NCBI GenBank assembly: GCA_019454045.1
Contig: SKCR01006527.1
Coordinates: forward strand, 186,001-250,000
Reading direction: 5' to 3'
Length of the DNA: 64,000 nucleotides
Source: Zanthoxylum bungeanum
Taxonomy: Eukaryota > Streptophyta > Magnoliopsida > Sapindales > Rutaceae
Below, piece by piece: positions 46,816 through 57,787 of this stretch. The stretch's first letter is position 1, and every line of letters starts with the position of its first letter. The notes under the pieces are model-generated. The model ran no database searches. It was not told the DNA's origin and saw only the letters and a list, made by a program, of their open reading frames with translations. Both the position numbers and the translations under genes were made by a program.

Positions 46816-47473
46816 ATGGAAGCCACTTCAAAAAGACGAGTTGAAAACATCTGTGTGTTTTGCGGTAGTATTGTTGGTACTAAACCACAATACATAGAAG
46901 CAGCACAGGAATTGGGTCGAGTATTAGCTGCAAGGAATATGCACTTAATATATGCGGAGGCTCGGTAATCTTGGATTAATGAGGATCGTTTCAAAGGTCG
47001 TACAGGAAGGAGGCAGTCATGTTTTGGGAATCATCCCAAAACCCTTGGCAGAGGCAAATCTTATTGAATCATCAAACGGAGAGGAACTGATCGTGCCAGG
47101 TATGTCTGAACGACTGGTAGAAATGATTAACCGTGCTGATGCTTTTATTGCTTTGCCAGGTGGCTTGGGTACATTGGAAGAAATTTTTATTGTACTATCT
47201 TGGGCGAACCTGAACATACACCAGAAACCAATTGGGCTGTACAATGTTGATGGATTTTATGATTTTCTTTGTGTGTTTCTTGATGATGCACGGAGGAATG
47301 GGTTCATATCAAAACCTTTAAAAGAACTTCTGTTTACTGCCAGAACCGCTCCGGATCTAATTGACCAACTCATAGCATATGAACCACAAGTTGATCCTAT
47401 CATTTCAAAGATAAATTGGTCTGGGGACGATCGTGGTAAGAGACGTCGGGTTAATCTGGATCTTAACCTTTAA
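46816..47473 (+). pseudogene. captured LOG-like gene (cytokinin riboside 5'-monophosphate phosphoribohydrolase family) in G4
   Basis: LOG enzymes release active cytokinin bases from nucleotides. The ATG at 46816 gives a LOG N-terminus (ENICVFCGSIVGTKPQYIEA, ELGRVLAARNMHLIYA). The Gly-rich YGGGS segment is disrupted by one or two small indels at 46950-46970, after which LGLMRIVSKVVQEGGSHVLG continues in the frame open to 47473. The family motif PGGLGTLEE is intact (47156-47182), with ADAFIALPGG before it and QKPIGLYNVDGFYDFL after it. The usual MxxRK motif reads MSERL, so Lys is replaced. Plant LOG genes normally have several introns; none is present here, suggesting capture from cDNA. The product ends DRGKRRRVNLDLNL: a basic patch and an LxLxL (EAR-like) tail, which I do not know from LOG proteins. 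Enzyme activity is unlikely as read. Confidence 0.8.
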
Positions 47474-48847
47474 ATTCCTGTAGAATTCCATTAACCAGGT
47501 ATTATCGTCTAAACTCTTCTTCTACTGTTTAAGACATTGGGGACAATGTCTCATTTAGGTTTGGGGGGAGGGAATTAGTTGATTAATATCTTGTTTTTAG
47601 TTGTATGTTGTTTTTATTTTTAGAAATATCTTATTTTAGTTGTATGTTGTTTTTATTTTTAGTTCAAAATTTTAAAAATACAAAAAAAATTGAAAATTTT
47701 CAAAAATTACAAAAATATTTGCATTTTTTGTGTTTTTGTTTTGATTTTTTTAAAAAGGTGAAATTGGTAAGAGATAGCCGAGTAAGGAATTTCCACTCCT
47801 GAGACGTATCTCAAACCTATTTCGAAACAAGTTAATTTTTGTTTATTTCATTTTAATTATTTAATTTGTGAATTCTCTTTAACACTGACTAAAATGGATC
47901 TTCATATGCTCAGTTGACAGGTATTATCAACATACATAGTAACATACGGACATGAGCTAAAATTGAAAAGTTTGTAATATTCAGTGCTCTAGTTTAATTG
48001 GAGGAAGCATCTCAAAAGCAATGGAGTAAAAAAAAAAAAAAAAAAAAAAAAACGTCTGAGATCCGAGTTATTAAGTCTGTAAGGGTGTTTTAACACTAGT
48101 GCCCTAAAAACCAACTGGTTTGGGAGTCACTGGCCCAAAGCTCGCTACATGGATCAAAGATGCTGCAAAAATATATATATATGAAGTCTGGGTAATTAAG
48201 TCCGTAGGGGTGTCTTAACACCTGGTGCCCTAAAGCCAACTGGTTGGGAGCCACCGACCCAACACTCGTTACATAGATGGAAGATATTGTATATAAATAA
48301 AAAATAGAAAAAAAACAAAAATCAAAGAAAAAAATCAGAAAAATTATTCCATTGCTACAAAAGGTGTGAAATCTGATAGAACTTTAGGACAAAAATATTA
48401 CTCTCTTATCAACTGCACTTATGATTGTTGTGGGCAAAAATGAGTTGTTTAATATTTTGTTGGCTGTGTATATGAAGAATGGTAAAAATAATCGGAGAAT
48501 TTACTTATTTAGTAATTTAGAAAGAAAGAAAACAATTAGTAACTTGGAGTAGAAGTTTCACCTGATTAGTCACTAACTTCTTTATTCTATTTTCGCTTGT
48601 CTTTTTGCTTTTGTGTGCATTAATTTTACTACCTTTTTACTTTTGTAAAATGTTTGTGGGTATCATTGCTGAAAACCCTCACGAGACTACAACTCGTCCA
48701 CTAGGGACACCTAGGGGTTTAAAGGCTTGTTACATACGCTAAATGCAACCGTGATCCCTACGAAAATGGTTTAGTTAATTTTATTTCTTTATGTTATTTT
48801 ATTTTCTGTTTTGCTCGAGGACTAGCAAAATGTTAGGTTTGGGGGTG
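47474..48847 (+). other. G4 3' untranslated region
   Basis: It contains the Athila-like segment ACATTGGGGACAATGTC with TTAGGTTTGGGGGGAGG (about 47535-47570) and a second TTAGGTTTGGGGG tract that serves as PPT just before the 3' LTR. There is a doubled TTGTATGTTGTTTTTATTTTT at 47600-47660, an A24 run at 48028-48051, and a roughly 125 bp imperfect tandem duplication at 48058-48295 (AAGTCYGTARGGGTGT ... AACTGGTT ... CTCGYTACAT). No gene. Confidence 0.7.
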
Positions 48848-50908
48848 TGATTAGTGGTATTTATATCACTATTTCTTACTCATTTGACCTAATGTTTTGT
48901 ATTGTTTCTCGAGATTTATGAACGTTTTGATGTGTTTTATTGTTATTTTGCAGATAAATAAAGTTTGGATAGCACTTGAGGCAATTTGGGGCAAAACCGG
49001 ACAAAAATGTGTCAGCATGGATATTTTGGTCTTTTGCGCGTCGCGACTCCGGGACCTTTAGCGTCGCGACGCCTAACCTGCACCGAAGTTTGCTATCGTG
49101 CGCCTGGTCAACGGGTCAGAATTTGAGAAGTTTGACTTTGCTAACGTGCGCCTTGACACGTGTCACCACCACAGAAGATCCACTAACGTGCGCACGCTAC
49201 ATCATCATGACGTCACCAATAACGTCATGAACAGTGCCACGTCACCAATGACGTCATGAACAGTGCCACGTCATCAATGACGTCAGCTTCATAATTGAGT
49301 TCCATGCCGTCATGACACGTGTCGACCTTATCCTCTTATCCGAATCGCTACGTGTCAAGCTGACTTGTGCCACGGTCTCACTATTCCAGCGTCGCGATGC
49401 TGGAAACCAAATTTGTTGCCTATAAATAGAGCGCGAAATTCAGATTTCAGTGTACCATTCTCTCTCACTTCTTCTATGTAATTAGAGAGTGCTTCTCTCT
49501 CAGTTTCTTTTAATTTAGTTTTGTAATTTTTAATTACGTTCTGTAATAATAGTAATTTTACTTTTGAATAGTAATAGTAATTTATTTTTACCTTTTACTT
49601 TTTACAGTTTACTATTCACTATGAGGAGGTAACTTCCCTATGCTAGGGTGAAAGGTAATTCTTTTACTATTGCTATTTAGATTAATCTCCCTTAAAAATA
49701 ATTATTTACTATTTAAAATTTGACTTAAAAAGGGATACCGCTATCTTGGTCGGTTGGTAAATCATTTCAACTTGGTTAAACCTGATTAAGAAAGGATACC
49801 GCCAGATTGGTCGGTTGGTAATTAATTCCTTTTCCGCCTTTATGGCTGGTTTATTTTGGTTCCGCCTTTATGGCTGGTTGGACTTAATTTGACTTATCAG
49901 GATACCGCCAGATTGGTCGGTTGGTAATTTAATTTTAATTTGGTTAAACCTGACTAATAAAGGATACCGCCAGATTGGTCGGTTGGTAATAATCACAAGT
50001 TTATATATTATTTTCTGGGAGATTATCTAAATTAGTAGTAGTAGAAATAATTCATTTTACCTTAGCATTTTTATTTTATTTTACTTTTAAGCTTTTACTT
50101 TACCGCAATTACTTTTAAGCACTTTTATTTTATGGCTTTTACTTTTAAGTTTTTACTAGCCCTAGCTATGTGTCAAACTAAGTTAGTAATCTAGGGTTGT
50201 GATGAAATCCAATATCCACCGGTTCTATAAGGGTTAAAATATAATTTGGGTAATATAAAGATTTATTTATTGAGTCTTAATCTTAATGCCTTTTTATTAA
50301 TTGGCCACTAATAAAATTGATAAGGTAAACTTAAAATGAACTAGACATATGGATTTTAGGTTTAAGACCTTAGACTCAATTACCCACGATCTTCCTTGAG
50401 GATAGATAAACCTTTAATAGATTTCCTTACAGGATAGGAATAATACCTGTCGGGCAGGGTAGCCATAATTGGAACTTAATCTTAATGAATCTAGGTAATT
50501 TGGTTGACATAGACATATGGTTCAATTGAATTATACTAGGTATTTGTAATTGACCATCGGAAGAGGCTTTTACATAAATTAGTGTGTTTAGGTTTAATAA
50601 ATCAATATATACTCAACTATAAGATAACCACTTCATCTTTAAATAATATTGGAATAAATCATAACCCTAGATAGTTTTTATATTGAATTTTATTAAAATC
50701 AACCTTAAAACAATTTCATTTACTTGTCTATTTTTAAATTTAGAATCGTCGCCTTTTCAAATCAATCAAACAACCTGTTAGATATTAGTAATCATTTGAC
50801 CTTATAAAAATTAATAGATAAGATTTTAAGTCCTCGTGGGATCGATACTTTTTATACTACTTGAACGATACGTGCGCTTGCGTTATACGTGTGTGTTTAC
50901 GCCGGTCA
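48848..50908 (+). repeat. 3' LTR of G4 (2061 bp)
   Basis: Starts TGATTAGTGG after the PPT and ends CGCCGGTCA, followed by the target duplication GACGT. It has the same TGACGTCA cluster (about 49207-49286, one octamer degraded to AATAACGTCA), TATA box and GGATACCGCC repeats (49733-49991) as the 5' LTR. Confidence 0.93.
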
Positions 50909-50913
50909 GACGT

Positions 50914-51868
50914 ATGGCCCTTCCCAATTGGCCCCAACTTTCCATCTCCAATTCTTTTGTATTTTGAAACACTCTTCGTAGTACCCAATCCCCTTCCTTG
51001 AATGTTCTGCTTCTGACATTTTTGTTGAAATATCCGGTCATTCTTTGTCGATGCGTCGCTAGTCGAATGGATGCACACGATCCCTCAATTCATCAATTGT
51101 TTCCAGGTTCAAATTCATAAGTTGTTGATTCGCATCATCGCTGAGCCATTGGTAACGGGGAGATGGCATGGTTTCTTCAGTTGGTATCACCGCTTCTGTC
51201 CCAAATGCCAGAGAGAAATGAGTTTCTCCTGTGGAGGAACGGATAGTCGTCCTATAGGACCATAAGACTCCAGGTAGTTCATCTGCCCAGACTCCTTTTG
51301 CATTTTCTAATCTTTTCTTTAGAGTGTTTAAAATTGTCTTGTTGGAAGACTCAGCTTGACCATTAGCTTGTGGGAATCGAGGGGTTGAAAAACTTAATTT
51401 GATCCCCCAATTTTTGCAGAAGTCTTGGAAATGATTGCTGATAAATTGTGAACCATTATCAGTCACAATCTCTTTGGGAATGCCGAATCGACATATGATG
51501 TTTTTCCAGACAAATGATTGAACTTCTTTATCTCGTATCTTGGCGAAAGAGTCTGCCTCAATCCATTTTGAAAAGTAATCCGTTAAAGCCAGCATGTAGA
51601 CTCGTTGTCCAGCGGAGGTTGGTAGCTTTCCCACAATATCCATTCCCCATTTCATGAATGGCCACAGGGAAAGAGTGGGATTTAATTTCTCAGGAGGGAG
51701 ATGTGAAATCGGGGCGAACCTTTGACACTTCTCACATTTCTTCGTATAATTAGCTGAATCAATTCTCATAGTTGGCCAATAATACACAGTCGAATGGGCG
51801 CGTAAAGCGAGGCTACGTCTCCAGAATGATTTCCACATTCTCCTTCATGTAATTCTGACAATACATGC
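50914..51868 (-). pseudogene. G3 integrase, core and C-terminal part
   Basis: On the minus strand the zinc finger starts at the solo-LTR border (LSELHEGECGNHSG, with a one-base shift), then YYWPTM and KKCEKCQRF. The core has Asp in KWGMDIVGKLP, Asp in EIVTDNGSQF and Glu in ANGQAESSNKT, with ALTDYFSKWIEA between. After FGTEAVIPTEE the frame breaks (TGA near 51060). The C-terminal segment (FKEGDWVLRRV-like, LG.NWEGPY) is readable in shifted frames to the G4 insertion at 50914. No chromodomain. Confidence 0.85.
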
Positions 51869-53349
51869 TGTAGGCATTGCATTTTTTCGCATGTGAAACC
51901 CGATGATGAGTCTCAGTTGGAGGCACTACCTTTTTAGCTAAGGATATTGCGGGAAACGGAGGTCGGAAGGGGAAATTCAGAATAAGTACGTCATCTAGTT
52001 CATTTCACAAGTTCACTGTCTTCGTTAGTGCTGCGTTCGTTACTTCGTTCGAACGTTAGGCAGATTGCGGACGTTCGTGCCGCGTTCGAATTGGCGTTCG
52101 AACGGAGCCGGTATTTCTGGTTTTGCTGCTAGCCTCGCACCCCAGCCCAATTAGCCCCCCAAAGCCCATAAAACACATCCCAATTTAATTAAATTAAACA
52201 TTAAATATTAAATAAAATATTTAAACCATTTACCAATTAAATAAAACATAAAATATAATCATACCTAATAAAGATAAATCAAATATATTAACTTCATAAC
52301 TAAACAAATCATATACTAAATTAAAAAGATGTCATGCCTAATTAAAATCAATCATAACCAATTAAATATTTTGTATTCCTAATCTAGCCAAGACATGTCC
52401 CCCAATCAAATCCATTGCTTTCATTGTCTAATACTAAATCATATCCTAATTGAATGCCAAAGTCCCTTCATTGTGAGACAAGGTGAAACCCTAGCCCTTC
52501 TTTATATAAACAACCCCTAACCTAGCCACCCCTCCTCTCGAAATCTCTCTAGCTCATACACTACTCACACGTAAGTCACAGCAAGAAACCTAAGACATCA
52601 CACGCCAATCACAAGAAAGATAGTAAATCATTCCCTTCATCCTTACCCCCACACGACCGAAAATACAGTAGCCACTCACACCTCTAATCACCACCAAAAA
52701 TCAGCCCCATAAACCTCCACATATCACCGAAAATCACACCAAACACAGCAGCTCAAAATCCCTTAAATCAGCAACATAAATCACATTTATAATCCTTGAA
52801 ATAACCACACAAAACCACACTAAAAGAACCACGAAAAATACCCGAAAAAGTCCACTAAAACAGTAAGCAGAAATACAGAGGAAACGGCAGCGAAACCACA
52901 AGGAAACAGCAGCAAACCGGAGTCGAAATAGTAGCTTGAGTGGCCGAACAGCGAAGGAAAAGGCAAACCAGTGAACCAGAAAAGTTGCGGAGCTTTACCC
53001 CTTCCGATCTTCGTGAAACGCGAGTCCGAGAGACGGCTTAAAAGGTTAGACCTGAGGGTACTTCCCACGCTCATCTTCATTTGATTTTTGTTATTTATTT
53101 TGACTGTGTTTTACCTATTTGTGGAATATTGTTTGTGTATGATGTGTGTTGTGGGTATTGGATGAATGGAAGAGTGTCGTCTCTTGTGGTATATAGGATG
53201 GAAACCCAGACGTAAATTCCGTAGCCGAATCCGAATGGACGGTAGTGCGGTCTGTACTTGGATACAACTCCACGTACCACTTGAGTAAACAGAACCTTCT
53301 TTTGTTTCATGTTGGATTTATTTATCTATGTTTTTCGTTACTTGAATTC

Positions 53350-53890
53350 TGCATGTTGCTTATTTATGTATGATTCAATCGAGCGCATGGGCTTAGTAAG
53401 TGGAACGAAGATCCCCTATGGGGAAGGGTTAAAGCCCTTTACCACGATGCTTCGCCGCGCCGGTTGATGTGTGTTCGGTTGAATGCAAGACACGTTCAAT
53501 CGGGCATACTAGTTTGATATTATTGCTTTCAATTCTTTGTATGCATGATTCAATCGAGCGCATGGGCTTAGTAAGTGGAACGAAGATCCCCTATGGGGAA
53601 GGGTTAAAGCCCTTTACCATGACGCTTCGCCGCGCCGGTTGATGTGTGTTCGGTTGAATGCAAGACACGTTCAATCGGGCATACTAGTTTGATATTATTG
53701 CTTTCAATTCTATGTATGCATGATTCAATCGAGCGCATGGGCTTAGTAAGTGGATTGAAAGATCCCCCACGGGGAGGGGTTAAAGCCCTCTACCACGATG
53801 CTTTGCCGGGCCGATTGATCTGTGTTCGGTTGAATGCAAGATACGTTCAATCGGACATGTTGAGCTTGACATGGTTGTCTTAATTCTTTG
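53350..53890. repeat. tandem repeat, 175 bp unit, about three copies
   Basis: TGATTCAATCGAGCGCATGG recurs at 53371, 53546 and 53721, exactly 175 bp apart. The first two units are almost identical and the third is more diverged. It lies inside the solo LTR. Confidence 0.92.
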
Positions 53891-53894
53891 TGTT

Positions 53895-54265
53895 ACATGC
53901 ATCAGGTCTGGTTCCGTTCGAACGCGTTCTCGAACGCTACACGAACGCGAACCTTATGTTTACCGTTCGAACGCGTTTTCAAACGCTACACGAACGCACA
54001 CGCACTTCCTTAGTCTCATCATGCATCAGGTCTGGTTCCGTTCGAACGCGTTCTCGAACGCTACACGAACACGAACCTTCTGTTTACCGTTCGAACGCGT
54101 TCTCGAACGCTACGTGAACGCACAAGCACTTTCTCAGTCTTATCATGCATCAGGTCAGGTTCCGTTCGAACGCATTATCAAACGCCATACGAACGCGAAC
54201 CTTCTGTTTACCGTTCGAACGCGTTTACGAACGCTACACGAACGCGAACACACTGAACTGAGACA
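53895..54265. repeat. tandem repeat, 124 bp unit, three copies rich in CGTTCGAACG
   Basis: ATCAGGTC starts at 53901, 54025 and 54149 (124 bp apart). Each unit holds two half-units containing the palindrome GTTCGAACG(C), followed by ACGAACGC phrases. It lies inside the solo LTR. The palindrome recurs near 52040-52110. Confidence 0.9.
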
Positions 54266-55021
54266 TATTCATCACATGCCATGTATAATTGTTTCTTAGG
54301 TGATTCTTTTTTATGAAATCCCATATAGTCATTCTTATCTTTGTGCACATCATAATGAAAAGCATGTTTATTCCATTATTTGTGTCATTTGCCTTAGTCT
54401 TGATTTAACGCATTACGATTCATACACCTATGTCATGATGACTTTGGAGTATTATTTCTTGTGGTATATAGGATGGAAACCCAGACGTAATTCCGTAGCC
54501 GATTCCGAATGGACGGTAATGCGGTCTGTACTTGGGATACAATTCCACGTATCACTTGGAAAAGTGCTCACATGTATGCTTGTACGGTTATTATGTATGC
54601 TTGTATTTTTTGTGAATGTGATATGCTGAATGAAGTTGTATGTTCGTTGTTACTTTGAGGTATTTCCAAGCATGCAATCTTAGATGTGAGATATATGTGA
54701 AATGTATGTATGAGTTTTATTTTGTATATGTGAATTTAGAAGCATGATACCTTTGGAAATAAGTGTTATTTAAGCCTGATTAAATTATTACATAAATTCT
54801 TTTATTACAAGTGACATAAGTAAGGGACCATTCCGAACCCAACGGTTTGAGGTCTTCCCTTGCGAGGGGTGAGTGCGGCCTTAAATCTCATTTTCCCGGT
54901 TCACACCGGGTGGCGACTCCATTACTCTCCGGTTTAGTCCCTCGTGGCTACTCCGTACTCCCGACTAGGCCGCGAGCCTAGGACAGCATGCGTCGCCCAG
55001 TTCATGTGTTCCCACACATGC

Positions 55022-57209
55022 TGTGCTTGATCATGAGTAAGACATTTTAAGTAGGGTCCAGAGAATGACCTTTTCAATAACTGTCCGTTGAATATGGTAA
55101 ATCTTGCTGTCTGTCTCTGAATCTTTCTTGCTTCAGTTTTGTCTTCTGGAAGTAGTCCATCTTGCAGATATTTCATGAGTGGCGTCATCCATGAGTCGTT
55201 TGATGTGATGGTGGTGATCTCCTTGCTCTCTTTCCAAATTGCTGGCCAATTCAAATACACTACCGGAATAGATTGTGGTTTATCCCCATGCATCGTCGAT
55301 CCAAGGGTAGTCAATGCGTCTGCTTGAGTATTCTCGCTTCTCGGAACTTGGGTTATAGTAAATTCTTCAAATGTCGACTGGATTTCTTTCACTTTCATTA
55401 AGTAGGATGACATTTGAGGATCTCGTGCTTGATATGAACCTTGGTGTTGGTTGACTATCAGTTGAGAGTCTGATATCACTTCTATTCTACTTGCTCCAAG
55501 TTCTTTAGCCAAACTGATTCCTGCTATCAATGCCTCATACTCTGCCTCATTGTTTGTAACCTTGAAGCCACATTTGATTGCTTGACGTAGTATATCTCCA
55601 TCAGGAGTAGTGATCACCACTCCAAGACCGCATCCTCTGTTATTGCTGGAACCGTCGACTGCAAGCTTCCAAAGTGATGTGGTCTGGATTGAACTGACTT
55701 CTACATCTATCGAAACCTTCTGATTGAGACTGAAGTCAGCAACAAAGTCAGCCAACACTTGAGATTTGATTGCTGTTCTGGGCTGGTAAGTGATGTCGTG
55801 TTCTCCCAATTCGATCGCCCGTTTTGTTAATCTCCCAGACAACTCCGACTTATGAAGAATGCTCATTAGGGGATACTCTGATAAACTGTGATCGGGTGTC
55901 CTTGAAAGTAGGGTCGTAGCTTCCTTGCTGACATTACCAAAGCCAATACTAGTTTTTCCAAATGTGAGTAACGTGATTCCGCATCGAGCAATGCCTTGCT
56001 TACGTAGTAGACTGGAAGTTGGGTGTTGTTTTCTTCTCTGATCAAGACAGCGCTCACAGCTTGATCTGAGACTCCTAAATACAGGAAAAGCCTTTCGTTG
56101 TCGAGTGGTTTTGACAATAATGGTGGTGACGTTAAGTACCGCTTGAGTTCTTTAAGATCTTCTTCACAGGCTGGAGTCCATTCAAAGTTTTTTGCTTTCT
56201 TAATGGCTGAGAAGAACATAAAACTCTTGTCTGTCGACTTGGAGATGAATCTGTTTAAAGCTGCAATTCTTCCTGCCAGCCGCATGACATCTTTTGGGCA
56301 GGTAGGGGAGGGAATTTCAAGTATGGATTTGATTTGATTAGGATTTGCTTCAATACCTCGTCGCCTGACAACATATCCCAAGAACTTCCCAGAGGCTACT
56401 CCAAATAAACATTTTGTTGGGTTCAACTTCATCCCATACTTATTCATTATGTTGAATGCTTCTCCCAAGTGCTGCAGATGCTGATCAGATCTCGAAGATT
56501 TCACCAGCATGTCGTCTACATAAACTTCAATTGTTTTCCCAATCTGTTGAGAGAACATCTTGTTGACCATTCTTTGATACGTAGCTCCCGCATTTTTGAG
56601 GCTGAAGGGCATTACTTTGTAACAAAAAATGCCTTTATTGGTGACAAAGGCTGTCTTTTCTTGGTCGTCTTAATGCATAAGGATTTGGTTGTACCCAGAA
56701 TACGCATCCATGAAACTTAACAATTCATGTCCGGCTGTAGCATCAACCATTTGATCGATATGTGGCAATGGGAAAGAATCCTTCGGGCATGCTTTGTTCA
56801 GGTCTGTGAAGTCAATACAAACTCTCCACTTTCCATTTTTCTTTCGTACTACCACCACATTGGCTAACCAGTCTGGGAACTGCACTTCTTTAATGGCACC
56901 ATTTTGTAACAATTTCTGGACTTCTTCATCAATGATCTGATTCCTCTCTGGGGCGAACTTCCTTCTTTTTTGCCGGACATGAGGGTAGTCTGGATCTACA
57001 TGGAGTTGATGGGTGATCAACCTAGGGTCAATCCCTGTCATGTCTTTATGCGACCATGCGAATCGGTCGTGTTGTTTTCGTAGAAATTCACTCAAGTCTG
57101 CTCGAAGCTTAGAATCCAGATTTGCGCCTATTTGAGTTTTGTGATTTGTATGTTCTGAATGAATTTGGACCTCATCCAATTCTTCAATACTTGGAAGTGT
57201 AGGCTCCAA
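55022..57209 (-). pseudogene. G3 reverse transcriptase, RNase H and second (archaeal-type) RNase H
   Basis: On the minus strand RT runs from 57209: DMTGIDPRLITHQLHV, KKNGKWRVCIDFTDLNKACP and FMDAYSGYNQI. An in-frame TAA at about 56670 breaks the DDQEKTAF segment. The frame then continues with FSLKNAGATYQRMV, the catalytic YVDDMLVKS and FLGYVVRRRGIEANP. A gypsy RNase H remnant follows (VYYVSKALLDAESRYSHLEK). A frameshift near 55866 leads to a second RNase H with LAVDGSSNNRG, NNEAEYEALIAG and EVISDSQLIV (Asp, Glu, Asp conserved). This is the dual RNase H arrangement described for Tat-clade elements. It ends at the solo LTR within the integrase zinc-finger region. Confidence 0.88.
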
Positions 57210-57334
57210 AGAATGAGGTCCGCTCTGTAATTGCTATGCTGAATGGATCTTAACTTTCATTGTTGTCTGGTAGCATCCTCTCGAGGCAGTCTTGTCACCC
57301 CTTATTTCCTGAACCCCCCACTTCGTAGGAAACT

Positions 57335-57772
57335 TTAGAGTTTGATGATAATGGATGACACGGCCCTCATTTCATGAATCCATGGCCTACCGATGATAAG
57401 ATTGTAGGCTGAAGGACAATCCAGGACTAGGAAAGTAGTCATTTGGTTGATTCCTCCTGCGTAGACTGGAAGACTTATTTCTCCCAAAGTAAATTTTTGC
57501 TCACCACTGAATCCGATTAACACCGTTGTTCGTTTGTTAACTTTCCCCAGTTCAGCTCCCATATCTGCTAAGGCGGTTGCAAAGATGATGTTGGCTGAAG
57601 ATCCCGTATCTACCAGAATCCGCTTGACCATAAAATTCGCCACCTGTAGGGAGATCACTAAAGCATCATGATGAGGGTTCATGCTTCCGGAATTGCTGTC
57701 GTCTGGAAACTCCATCACCAGGTTTGTAAACTTTTTCTCTATAGATACTGTGGAATGATGAGTGTTTGACAT
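57335..57772 (-). pseudogene. G3 aspartic protease
   Basis: Open for 145 codons with the active site VKRILVDTGSSANIIF and the conserved CPSAYNLIIGRPWIHEMRAV. The catalytic motif is intact. It is separated from RT by a stop-containing stretch (57209-57335) and from gag by a frame change. Confidence 0.87.
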
Positions 57773-57787
57773 GATAGCCCTGGCATG

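Larger units (their letters stand above)
38425..50908 (+). mobile_element. Athila-like Ty3/gypsy element G4 with captured LOG gene, complete, 12.5 kb
   Basis: LTRs at 38425-40478 and 48848-50908 are flanked by a perfect target duplication GACGT (38420-38424 and 50909-50913). A tRNA-Asp PBS follows the 5' LTR; gag, PR, RT, RNase H and integrase follow in Athila order. After pol comes the Athila-type GGAGGCAACCCATG leader segment and a splice acceptor, then two host-like genes in place of an env-like ORF. The 3' UTR contains two GGTTTGGGGG tracts, the second being the PPT. The element sits inside G3's integrase gene in opposite orientation. Confidence 0.9.
51869..55016 (+). mobile_element. solo LTR, 3148 bp, nested in G3 integrase
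   Basis: It starts TGTAGGCATTGC, ends GTGTTCCCACA and is flanked by the perfect 5 bp duplication CATGC (51864-51868 and 55017-55021). Removing it with one duplication restores an uninterrupted integrase frame (LTHDQAQHVLSELHEG). A TATA box TTTATATAAAC at about 52500 suggests plus orientation. No internal retrotransposon coding is present, so it is a solo LTR left by LTR-LTR recombination. It contains two tandem arrays and a repeated 95 bp segment (about 53187-53285 and 54470-54560). Confidence 0.85.

Noticed and set aside
52820..53310. Minus-strand ORFs of 71-86 codons
   Set aside because: They lie within the solo LTR and show no domain or codon pattern; chance frames.
53644..54299. ORFs of 75-142 codons with repeated RTRSRTLHE phrases
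   Set aside because: They are translations of the 175 bp and 124 bp tandem arrays in a solo LTR; no gene structure supports them.
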